From positions 13,292,596-13,356,595 of the forward strand of contig CAKAKS010000013.1 of NCBI GenBank assembly GCA_916700875.1: a DNA stretch of 64,000 nucleotides, given 5' to 3'. This DNA is from Sebastes aleutianus. Taxonomy: Eukaryota > Chordata > Actinopteri > Perciformes > Sebastidae. The notes beneath the pieces were generated by a model. That model saw nothing but the letters and a program-made list of their open reading frames with translations, had not been told where the DNA came from and did no database searches. A program made the translations under genes and the position numbers. How positions within the stretch are numbered: the stretch's first letter is position 1; each line of letters begins with the position of its first letter. Below are positions 35,148 to 48,200 of this stretch, one piece after another.

Positions 35148-38100
35148 CACACATCATCGCCTACTCTCTTTCAGTTCTTTTATGTAATTTTGTTGCTTGT
35201 CTTTCTGCCTCCAAGATAGTTATCATTTTCATTGGTTAATGTGACTTTATGAGCTTTTATGCTTGTTTTTCACTGGGGTTTGTGTTCCAACTTTCCAGAG
35301 CTGGGGAGGAGTAATACTGTACAACATCAGCAGCATGAGCCCTAATGTCCAACAATTCCATTTCCATAGACGGCACTTTGCAGCCCGTCCACACAACTGA
35401 TTATGAATAATAAATAGCCTTTATAACCACCTTCCTCAGCGTAGCATCACTAGAAACTAATCCAGAAAAGAGACAAAACTCAGAAAATTAAACTAAAAAT
35501 TACCAACAATAAATAAACAGTCTATGGACACCACGGCGGGTTGCAAAAAGCATTATTAAATGTAAAAAGGACCAGTGTGTAACAATTAGGGGGACCTACT
35601 GGCAGAAATGGAATATCATATTAATAAGTATGTTTTCTTTAGTGTATAATCACAAAGAATCGTTGTGTTTTCGTTAGCTTAGGCTGAGCCGTTTCTATCT
35701 ACATAAGGGAGCGGGTCCCCTCTCCACGGAGTTTTCCATGTTGCACCGCCATGTTGCACAGCCATGTTGCACCGCCTTGTTTCTACAGTAGCCTAGAACG
35801 GACAAACCAAACACTGTTAACTTTTCCTGCTTGGGCTGGAGTCGATAACCTTACTTGCTCCCGTCCCTGCCGCTCTCGCTCTCTTGCTTCACCACTCACT
35901 TCCAACGTACATACACTCTAGGCACTGGCTCTGCTCCAAATGACCTACGCGACTCTTACAACAACCGGTTCTCACTCTTCCTCACCTCACCGCAGATACC
36001 GCCAGATCTTACACACTGGACCTCTAAGCCACATCATTTAAGTAACCTGTTATTTCTTAAAGAATCAACGACAGAAACAACATCACCAAGGCAACGACAC
36101 AGAGATGTGTAAACAGTATAAACTCCACATTGGCTGCAGCCACAAACACGAATATTGAAGCGAAGGAGAGACTGCACAGTGTTTACACGCCGCGTGGCAC
36201 ACACACACACACAACGCAACGTTGCTAAGCAACACAGTGGTCGTCGACGTTCTTATCTGGAGAGTTCAGTGGGTTTGTTGTACTCACCTGTCTGAACGTC
36301 TTTCTGTGAGCACTGTGAAGTCCTCCTTAATCTGGTCAGGGGTTCAACTTCTCTGCTCGTTCATTCTCAATACATAATATAACCAGTCCATTCAGTCTCT
36401 CTGGTCCCACTATAACCAGTCCATTCAGTCTCTCTGGTCCCACTATAACCAGTCCATTCAGTCTCTCTGGTCCCACTAGATCCAGTCCATTCAGTCTCTC
36501 TGGTCCCACTATAACCAGTCCATTCAGTCTCTCTGGTCCCTCTATAACCAGTCCATTCAGTCTCTCTGGTCCCACTATAACCAGTCCATTCAGTCTCTGT
36601 GGTCCCACTATAACCAGTCTATTCAGTCTCTCTGGTCCCACTATAACCAGTCCACTCAGTCTATCTGGTCCCACTATAACCAGTCCACTCAGTCTCTCTG
36701 GTCCCACTATAACCAGTCCACTCAATCTCTCTGGTCCCACTATAACCAGTCCATTCAGTCTCTCTGGTCCCACTATAACCAGTCCATTCAGTCTCTCTGG
36801 TCCCAATATAACCAGTCCAAGTTTCTCTGTCCTTCTCTGTAACTTATTTAAGTCTCACGTTGTTGGATGTGTGTTCCTCAAACCTTTAGGCCTCCACTTG
36901 TGAACCTTTCTCTTTCACTCTCGGCCCCCACAGGCAGTAAGGTCATCTCCAGGAAATTGTCTGTCGACTGCCTGGCTGAGGTGGAGTCCGTCCTCCAGCG
37001 CCCCCCGCTCGTCTGGGACAACCTGCACGCTAACGACTACGACTCCAGACGTCTCTTCCTGGGGCCTTTTAAGGGCAGGGAGCCTCAGCTGAGGAGCCAC
37101 CTGAGAGGCCTGCTACTCAACCCCAACTGCGAGTTCGAAGCCAACTACATCCCTCTGCACTCGCTGGGGAGCTGGTACAGAGCTGGAAAAGAGGAGAGGA
37201 AAGGTGAGGGGGGGTCGGCGGAGGGAGGGATGGGGGCAAGAGAGGATTAATGAGCAGTTGGAGGGAAGGAGGAAGTAGCAGTGATGAGACAGGAGATGTC
37301 CCAAGTTAATAAAGTAATATTGGCTCTGCCAGACCAGAACCATGTACAGTTTGTCTCGTTGCTTCCTGGAGAAATGTCTAATAAGCCAGTGTTGCTTGGC
37401 AACTAACACAATTTGGTCCAACATTACTTTCCTTAACAAATAGATTAACTTGTAGGAATTAAAGCTCCATCTGTTGTCTTGGACAAAGTTACTCAATAAG
37501 CTTTCAGCTCTAGCTATGTGGACTAAAAATATTTCCCAATCTTCATCTACTCTCACAGCAAAGTGGATCTATTTACACAAATGAAGAGATCATAGCTCTC
37601 AGATGCATTTATATTTCAAACAAAGTGCATATATTCTTTACCGTAAGACTTTGTGTTAGGACTCTATGATGGTGGAGCTTGGTTCACATTTATCGCATTA
37701 AATCTACTGTGACAGTAAAATACTCTGAGAACGCCGGCAGAGAAAGAAAGAGGAACCGAGGGGAGTTGGATAGAGAAAACCACCGGAGTGTGTCACGTCG
37801 GTCTGATGACGAGCAGGGAGAGGTGGCGGTGGAGGAATAATTGTGTGGTGTGATGAAGGAAGGAATGAGAAAAGAGAGGAAGGTCCCTCTGTGGAGGAGA
37901 AACAAACAAGGCGGAGGGCTGGAGGATGAAGCTTCAAGGGAACGGATGTGAAGAGAGATGAAGGGCCGGGCTGAAGCCTGCGATGTGGATGGAAATGGAG
38001 GAGGGATTTTAATGATTACATGAGCGGGGGGAGGCGGGGACGGGGTAGAATGTGAAGTAATTACTGGATTCAGTCTTTTTGCGTGAGAGGGATCTGACTA

Positions 38101-41100
38101 TGATTTCTAGTGCGTTCCAAATATGACTAAATGAATGTAAAAACAGGAAAGATGTCTACTTTATGCTGTTGGAAGAAGTAAAAGTTAGAATTAGGATCAG
38201 AGTTTAGATTAGACATGTAATTGTATTTTTATGTCTTCATTCCCACAGATCATTTTACAAATAGAGACATGACATAATAACACTCTATTCAGTCTGTTGA
38301 CAGTTACAAATACTTGGGAATTTGGATGGACAAAAGTCTAAATTTTAAATGCCATATTGACCTCAGCCCTGAGGTATGTCACTAAATCTGGCTTTAGGAC
38401 CCATCATTGTACCTTATACGGCGTGGTAGGATGGTCATCACTCACTCTGCGGAGGTTACAACACTGGTACATTTTAATCTATAAGATCATCTCTGGCAAA
38501 CTTCCGACTTACTTAAGCCAGAAGTTTGTAATTCTCCAAAACAGTTATAATATAAGGTCACATAAATGGCTTCCGTTTAAAGGTCCCATATTGTAAAAAG
38601 TAAGATTTTCATATCTTTTATATTATAAAGGTGGTTTTAGTGCCTTATAAATACTGTGAAAATATCAAAATGCTCAATATACAGAGAAATACACACAACT
38701 CGTTTTAAGAAATTGTGCGTTTGAAACAAGCCGTCAGGATTTCTGTCGATTTGTGATGTCATAAATATGTAATATTTAGACCATTACAGAGTTTTAAACG
38801 TAAACATTCTAAATGTGTCCCAGTTTATTTCCTGTTGCAGTGTATGTAAATAACTTCAGCTGACAGGAAGTAAATCATGGACCCAAGCTGTTGCCTAGCA
38901 ACGCAATTCCGTTGCAATTCCGTTGAAATTAGCTAAAACGGAGAATTTCAGAGAAAGGGTAAATACAGGTATATTCAGGAAGACAGCATGAGGAAAATAA
39001 AGGTTTTTTGAACACTGCAGCATGTTCTATTAGAAACACAAAATACAAGTATGAACCTGAAAATGAGCATGATATGGGACCTTTAAAGTTCCTTCTATCA
39101 GTACAGAAGCTGGCAAAACCAGCGTGATCCACTATGGTCCTTGATCCTGGAACGATCAGGCAGGCCAAGGTTAAACTTGAGACCCTAATCTCTTTAAATG
39201 ATTCTAAACAAAGAATAAAGGAAGTGGTCACTGCTAGCTGCAGTTGTTTCAATTAATTAGCAAACACATGACCAACATGCTGCACTGTTAACGCACTGTT
39301 TAATGATGTACTGTATTTTGTCGTGCCTTATTGTTGCTGTCGTGATTCAATGTTGTCTTTTTATGTGTTGGACGCTGCTATTTGACCCCGTCTTGGCTTT
39401 AGGTCTCACTTGTAAAAGAGGTTTTAATCTCAATGTGACTTCCTAGTTAAATACAGGTTATGTTGAGTACAGTATTTCCAGCATAAGTACAGTAGGGCAT
39501 GATGGCAAACTACAAATGTCATGTTTCAGTGTTAGTCCTGTAGAATCTCGCAGTAAAAATATATGTTCTCAGTTCAGCTACTGACAGTAGCTTCAATAGA
39601 CCAGCAATGTGTATAGATCCTGTTAGTGCATGTGTATATGTATCTCGGGCCTGTGTGTAATGTGTAAAAAAATAACAACCGAGTGAAAAAAATGAATTTC
39701 CCCTCAGGGGATCAATAAAAGTATAAAAGCACAAGATAAGCAGTGTTCTGAGAAGGGTGTGTGTCTCCTTTCCTAGTGAAGCATAAAATATTGCAGATAA
39801 AGGAGAGGTACGTGTCATTGACATGTCCACCAGAACATGTCAATGACTGACTGTGCACAGGAATGTAAGATAGGTGGTTTCCCTACTGTGTGAATATGAG
39901 TGATTTAGTATCCTCATATCTAATAACAGAATGCTATTTGTGCTCTAGAGGAGGAGTGTGACTACTGTCCTGATAGAGCTCTGTCCGCTGCACTACAGGA
40001 TTGGATGGAGGAACTCAACCAGCCACTACAAGCAGGTAAAAAACCTGCTCAGCCACTTTCATGACCCAGTTTATAGCACTGTTGACCACAAACTGACCAG
40101 GTTTGGCCAGCGTTTGTAACACAACCTGTTTTTTTTACAGGTCGGCAGAGCACACGATCAGACCAGCGTTCCTCCGCTCCGTCAACTCGCTGCAAAACTC
40201 CAGACAGATCCGACTGCTCTTCCACCTTAAGAGGAACCTCCGCCGTGGCCAAGCTGCCTGTTTTCCCCCTGAACTCCAGCTCGCCCCCATCGTCCCCCAC
40301 TAAGGTCAAGGGGGACACGGAGGGACGAGAGGGGGAGAAGAAGAGGTCGAACCAGCCTAGTCAACCTCAAGGATCCAGGCCTGGTGCACCCCCTGGTGGA
40401 GGCAGGGGACAGAAGGCCCAGGGTTGGGGGCTCTGTGGAGGGAAGGGCCTACTAAGTGAGTCCCAGGTGCGGCTACTGGTTGGTCTTTATTATCTGCCCC
40501 ACGAGCACGGCCCGTCCGCCCAGAAACTACTGCAGGACCTGACCTGGCTGAAAGCAAACTGCCACCTGGTCAGCGCCAACAACAAGAAGACGCCGCCTCA
40601 GAAGGTCGGCATGTGTTTTCTTTAGATTGCTTGTTGGTGAAATTTATGGAGTGCGTGTTTCATAAATGGGAGTGTTTGTGTCCCTCAGATTGACGAGTGG
40701 CGTGGCCGCTCCTCCAGGGTCCTGTCCCTGTGTGAAGACATAGCACAGCTCCACTGCAGCGTGGTGGGAGGGGCCAACAGGGCGGTGCTCTACGACCTTT
40801 ACCCTTACGTGTGGGACCTGAGGAACACGGCTCTGGTGGCAAAAGCATTCATATGCTGGCTGGGTGAGTGTAAAGAGAAGCAGGGAAACTCTGAGATACA
40901 GAATAACATAATACTGCTACAGTATATTATAGTATACCAACATTTAGTATGCTATTCTGTTCTTCCCTATAGAGCGCTGCAGGAATGAGTCCTAAAACCC
41001 AGAAATGAGTCAGCATTGTAGCACTTCCGGTACCCCCGTCTGGAAGTCAATGTTTTTTTTAGTTAGATGCCTGAAATAAGGTCTGTGGTTAACACAAGCT

Positions 41101-43915
41101 GAACTGATTTTTGTTCTACGGCATAAAATATGTCAGTAAATACACTCCTGAAGCCTTTACGTGTCTTACAAAAGAGGTGGTTGCTAACAAGTGGCTAAAT
41201 GAAACAACTAAACGTCTTCACGCCGACTCGTCCTCCGTTGTTTATACTTGCGTTCATGCGACCGTGGTGTAGTTCGTTTATAGCTTAACGTTAGCTTTTT
41301 ACTTCTGGCGATTTTATTCGCACTTCAAAAATCATAAAGGTGGTGTTCATTAGTGGAGATTATCTTGCTGAACAAAACGTGTAAGTATCATAGGCGTTTG
41401 TTTTCCACAGAGCTTATTTTCTGCAATAATCCAAAACCCAATGGAACAATCCCACTGGCTTTTTGCGGAGGGAACCCAGGGCGATGCTAACTTCCTGGTT
41501 GACCGACAAAAATACGTCATCCCCGCAGCACTCTATTGATAGTTAAAATAGTACAGAGTTTCTCAAATGGGGTTACTAGTACCCCTAGGGACTTTGGAGT
41601 TTGGAAAAATCTTAAAGGTCCGATATTGTATATAAAGTGAGATTTGCATGTCTTTTATATTATAAAGCAGGTTTAAGTACTTTATAAATACTGTTTAACT
41701 ATTAAAACGCTCAATATACAGAGAAACACACACAGCCCGTATTCAGAAATTGTGCGTTTGAAACAAGCCGTTTGGATTTCTGTCCATTTGTGATGTCACA
41801 AATATACAATATTTAGATCATTACGCGGTTTTAAACGTAAATATTCTAAATGTGTCCCAGTTTATTCCTGGTTGCAGTGTATGTGAATGAAATCAGCTGA
41901 CAGGAAGTATGCATAGACCCAAACTGTTGCCTAGCAATGCAATTCCGTTGAAATGCACTAAACGGAGCGTTTCAGAGGGTAAATAAAGGTATATTCAGGC
42001 AGACTGTATGAGGAAAATAATGTTTTTTTTTTAACATTACAGCATGTAAACATGTTCTAGAAGAAACACAAAATACAAGTATGAACCTGAAAATGAGCAC
42101 GATATGGGACCTTTAATTAAAAAATATCAGTCATGCATAATTCCTAAAATAATTATACTATTGAAAAAATGTTTGATAAACCACATTTCATATTCAATAT
42201 TCCTATTTTCAGTGCAATCGTTAACTGCAGTAAATTGTCAACAAACGCATTTTTATTTTCTACCAAAAATGTTTTGCGCTAGTTAGGGGGGGGTACCTCT
42301 TCTGAAAACATATTTTCAAAGGGGGATACATTATTAGAAAAAGTTTTAGAACTATTAAACTAATTGATGGAATACTAATATACCAGTAGTTTGCTGTGCT
42401 TTACAACCCTATAATATTGTGCCTATAGTATGGTATGCTACAGTATAGAATAACATAGCACAGTATAGTATACAGTAGTGTTGTACACCAATTGTATGTT
42501 ATGCTATACTACTCAATAATACTTTACATATAGCAGGGGTCAGCAACCTTTACTATAAAAAGAGCCATTTTAGGCAAATAAAAAAAATCTGTCTGGAGCC
42601 GCAAAACATTTGAGCATTGTGATGAAGGTAACACAGCAACAACTAATGCAGTGAGGGCCAAAGTGCAAATGTACGATGGAGTATTAGGGCCACATTGATG
42701 GGAAAAAATCTGAGATTTCGAGAATAACGTCATAATATTACGAGAAAAACAGTTGTAATATTATGAGAATAAAGTCATAATATTACGAAAAAAAGTCAGA
42801 AATTTAGGAGAATAAAGTCAGAAGTTTACGAGAAAAAAAGTTGTAATATGAGAATAAAGTCATAACTTTACGAGAAAAAAGAAAATAACACGTAAAATTC
42901 CTACTTTATAATATTATGACTTTATTATCGTAATATTACGACTTTATTCTCAAAATCTTAGATTTATTTTTTTTCCTCAATGTGGCCCTAATACTCCGTC
43001 GTACCGTCGTACTATAGACCTACAACAATGATAAATAAAATTGAAAATGTAAACAAAAGAACAGTTATTCATTTCCACTAATTTTTTCAAAAAATCCACA
43101 GGGAGCCACTGGAGAGGAGCTAAAGAGCCGCATGTGGCTCCGGAGCCGCAGGTTGCAGACCCCTGGTCTATAGTATAGCATATCATAAACTTAGTATACT
43201 ACAATGTAGTGTAGTATAGTATATACTATATTTTTGTTATACTACCATACTATACTATAATCTAACCCCGCCCACTCACCTATCTGACTCAGATGGACGA
43301 GTGTTGAGTGACAGCTCCACCCTGGGCACCTGGAGGAACTGCTTCCACTGTGAGTAGACACCACCTTTTAACTCTTCGTCTCCCCGTCTCCGCCTGGAAT
43401 AACGAACCACAAAGTAGCCTCTGCTGCAGCAATTATTCTCATCTCAAATAAATTCAATCTGAAAAGTTTCCACTATTAACCCGACATCCAATTATTATTT
43501 CTCAGCACTAGCTTTAGTCTGGAGCTCAGCAGTTATGCTTCAATTATTTATGACAGCGGCATAAAAAGAAGTTCATTTCAGCTGACATCTCTTGAGGAGC
43601 TGCAAAACACTGAACTTTTACGCCGGCATGAATATTTAAAGCTGTGCCATCGTTTTACATCTGCGCTGGCATTTTTTATTGGCCCCTAACCACATGATGT
43701 CACCCGACTGACATGTGGTTCTTGTCCGTGATAGGGTGCGGGAAGACCACAGGGGCCGACCTACTAGGAGTGGAATCAGAACCGTGGGCGTTCAAAGGGG
43801 GCGTGTCTGGGGAGGTGCAGGTAGGGGCTGTGTTTGTATAGCATGTCGTTTGTTGTGTAACATATTGTGCATGTGTGCACGCTGGTACTCTTATTATGTG
43901 TCATTGAAGCCTAAC

Positions 43916-43955
<40 letters not shown>

Positions 43956-45191
43956 GCTTCTCCCAATAGGCAGCAGCAGTGACCTCTTCACTCATCCTCC
44001 TCCTCTCTTCCCTACCTCTCGTCTCTACAACATCAGGCCCTACCATGGCAAGGACAAGGTACGCCCACCCGTGGAAACCGCAGAAAAACTTGGGGAATGA
44101 ACCAGGAAGGAAGAACATTTTAGGTCATGCATACACTCTGATTTAGGGATAGAAAGTCTTGATGATTTATGGAATTTCCTGCCAGAGGACAGAGAAATGT
44201 TGCAATAAGGGCTGTCAATCGATTCAAATATTTAATCACAATTAAACGCATAATTGTCCATAGTTAATTACGATTAATTGCAAATTAATTTTTTTATCTG
44301 TTCAAAATGTACTTTAAAGGGAGATTTGTCAAGTATTTAATCCTCTTATCAACATGGGAGTGGACAAATATGCTGCTTTATGCAAACGTATGTATACATT
44401 TTTTTTTTATTGGAAATCAATTAACAACACAAAACAATGACAGATATTGTCCAGAAACCCTCACAGGTACTGCATTTAGCATAAATAATATGCTCAAATC
44501 ATAACATGGCAAACTGCAGCCCAACAGGCAACAACAGCTGTCAGTGTGTCAGCTGACTTGACTATGACTTGCCCCAAACTGCATGTGATTATCATAAAGT
44601 GGGCGTGTCTGTAAAGGGGAGACTCGTGGGTACCCATAGAACACATTTACATTCACATATCTGGAGGTCAGAGGTCAAGGGATCCCTTTGAAAATGGACA
44701 TGACAGTTTTTCCTCGCCAAAATTTAGCGTTAAGTTTGGAGTGTAATTTAGCCTCCTTCGAGACAAGCTAGTATGACATGGTCCATGGTACCAATGGTTA
44801 CCGTTTTCTTGTTTCATATGATGTATCTTCACTCTAGCTTTAAAACTGAGCCCACTACAATCTAAAAATTGCAAGTTGCGTTCATGTGTTAAAGAAATTA
44901 CTGGCGTTAAGACAAATTTGCGTTAACTTTGACAGCCCTAGTTGCAAAATTAGTTTTTAAAGGACCTAGATTATTCAGATTCCTGTATATTTACACACTA
45001 TTGTGGGGAAACATAATGGTCTACTAGTCTGGGTCATCTCTCAAAATGCTAATATTTTTTTAAATGATTTTTCTCATTGTGTGTGAGTGTAGTTGGAGTT
45101 GTATCGGATGGTGCGCCAGCTCCACCTGAGGACTCAGGGCGGCCAAGAGTCCAGTGTTGCTCACCCAGATGTCGTAGGAGACAGGTGTGTG

Positions 45192-45253
<62 letters not shown>

Positions 45254-48200
45254 TAGAGTAGTCTTTATCGTATTTGAACACTATACTCACATATTGTTAA
45301 AACAGTAATGTCCTTTCATTTCCGTAGATGTCTCGGTCCGTGCCTGGCGTTGTGCCCGGAGTACTGCTTCATCCTGGAGGATGAGTTGGGCGTGTGCGGC
45401 TGCGTGTTGGGCATCTTGGAAGTTCGCTCCTTTGCCAAGCGGTGTCAGGCCAGCTGGATGCCTGCCATGAGGGACAAATACCCACCTAAAGGGGGCAACA
45501 CACAACCCAAAACACAGGTGAATATGTGGAGTAGAAGAAGTCATTAAACATCCTTCTTTTTTAACCATAACTATTCTGAAGGGCACAGGAGTGTGACTAT
45601 GTTACAGACAAGATTTCAGTCAAATAACTTTTCCTCTTGTTTGATGAGACATGTTTGGAGTACACGATTGTGAATTTAGGACAGTTACATTAGTAGAGTA
45701 TCTCTGTCGAAGAATGGGAGGCGATAACACACTCGGTTACAGCGTCGCTGTTGCTCGTCGTGACAAACAGTTGGGTGAAATCAGGCAAAGAGCCAAACGG
45801 AGCCGGTGGTGAGCAGCAGGACAGTCAGTCCCTGACATCTGTGGAGGACTTATCTGCCCACTCTGTGCGTCATGGTGCACGCTGACATCATTCACACTGC
45901 AGCCGCAGGTGGACGAAGGTAGAAGCATCTGTTCCTGCTGTATCAGACATGGAAACACAACAACATGTTTTTTTATTATAAAGCAGGCGTAAGTCCTATA
46001 TAAATACTGTGAAAGTATCGCAAAGCTCAATCCACAGGGAAATACACACAGCCCGTATTCAGAAACTCTTTACGCAGTTTTAAACATAAACATTCAAAAT
46101 GTGTCCCAGTTTATTCCTGGTTGCAGTGTTTGTGAATGTCATCAACTGACAGGAAGTACACATGGACCCAAGCTGTTGCCTAGCAACACATTCCTGTTGC
46201 AATTCCGTCGAAATGCGCTAAAACGGAGCGTTTCAGACAGAGGGTAAATACAGGAATATTCAGGCCGACAGTACGTTTTTTTTTAACATTACAGCATGTA
46301 AACATGTTCTAGTAGAAACCCTAAATACAAGTAAGAACCTGAAAATGAGCATGATATGGGACCTTTAATACGTGTTTTGTGAGCATCTCAGACAGGAAGT
46401 ACATTAGACTAATCACATAGGTCTATGTCTACAAAATAAAAGCTGCGGCTACAGCAGATACTCTGTAGATGTTACAAGGCATTTAAAATAAATTTGGTGA
46501 AATTTGAATTTATGATAGTTATTAGTCTTTATACTGTCTGTATGTAATTTTGTTGTTAATTGCTGGGTGACTTGAAAAATCTAATGTGTTCTTATAAGGT
46601 GCCATCAGTCAAATATGACCCATTAGTGATATCTAGTGGCAGCTGTTGGAAACTACAACAACATAGGAATATGCATGGCATACAGTTTTTTTTTTTTTTT
46701 TTAAAGACTCCAATGCCACACAGTCAGACAGATATTTGTCCAGACACTCTCAGAGTAAACTGTTGGCACTGTCCTCATTGTCTCAGATGTTTAAAATAAT
46801 CAATTTATAGGTCCCATATCATGCTCATTTTCAGATTCATACTTTATTTTGTGTTTCTACTAGAACATGTTTACATGCTGTAATGTTAAAAAAAACACAT
46901 TATTTCCCTCATACTGTCTTCCTGAATATACCTGTATTCACCCTCCTGTCTGAAACGCTCCGTTTTAGTGCATTTCAACGGAATTGCAACGGAATTGCGT
47001 TGCTAAGCAACAGTTTGGGTCCATGTTTACTTCCTGTCAGCTGATGTCATTCACATCCACTGCAACAGGAAATAAACTGAGACACATTTAGAATGTTTAC
47101 ATTTAAAACTGTGTAATGGTCTAAATATTGTATATTTGTGACATCACAGATAGACAGAAATCCTGACGGCTTGTTTCAAACGCACAATTTCTAAAAACGA
47201 GTTGTGCGTATTTCTTCGTATGTTGAGCATTTCGATACTTTCACAGTATTTATAGAGCACTCAAACCTGCTTTATAATATAAAAGATATGAAAATCCAAC
47301 TTTTTACAATACGGGACCTTTAACAATATTTCTTAACTTTTCACAATCCTCCATCAAACAAGCACTGACAAGAAAAATGGCCAATCATTTAAGCTGAATA
47401 AGACATTGACTTCCAGGACTTTACCTATCACCAGTAACATATTGTGAGAATGTCCTCTGCTTTGCTCTGTGCAGGACCTGATCCAGCTGATGGAGGAGGA
47501 CCAGGGAGAGTACCCAGACTCCCTCCTCTATCACTTCCCCTCTCAGCTGCGACTGGACGCCCTGCCTGAGCTGGTGGACGTCAGCGTCAGCCGCACTCTG
47601 CTCACCGCCCTCCTCACCGCACTCAAGGCCAACGGTAAGGACAGGGTGTCATTGCATGAGTGTGTGTATGCATTTGCTTTAAAGGGGACATATCCTGAAA
47701 AACTCACTTTTCAGAGCTTGTACACATCCATTTGGGTATCTGGAGTGCCCAAAAAATAAGACAACCCAGTCAGTTTTTTGTAGGCTGCCTGGATCAGAAA
47801 ACATGTGAATCAACAAGCCATTCCTTTCCTATGTCACATGCAGGCTCATTAGAATATACCGCCCACAGCTTGAGAACTACTTTTGCAAAGGTGCACCATA
47901 TTTTTCTTGCAAGCCAGTCCGAGCAGACTGGGCCTTTTCAGGAGGGGGATCTTAAAGAGACAGGCGCTAAAACGGAGCGTTTCAGACAGAGGGTGAATAC
48001 AGGTATATTCAGTATAAGAAAAATAATGTGATTTTTTAACATTAAAGCACGTAAACATGTTCTAGTAGAAACTTAGTATGAACCTGGAAATGAGTAGGAA
48101 ATGTCCCCTTTAAAGGGACTGTTTGTAAGAATCAGAAATTGTTTGTTTGCTCTATATAGACATGAACAAGCATTGCTCAAAACAGTGAGGCAACACACGT

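Noticed and set aside
36336..36806. 156-codon open frame on the - strand
   Set aside because: A product of the 33-bp minisatellite; repetitive and antisense within an intron.
43954..43956. ATG at the start of OGA-like exon 13 as an alternative start
   Set aside because: It sits at a splice acceptor and continues the OGA family alignment from exon 12; there is no promoter evidence.
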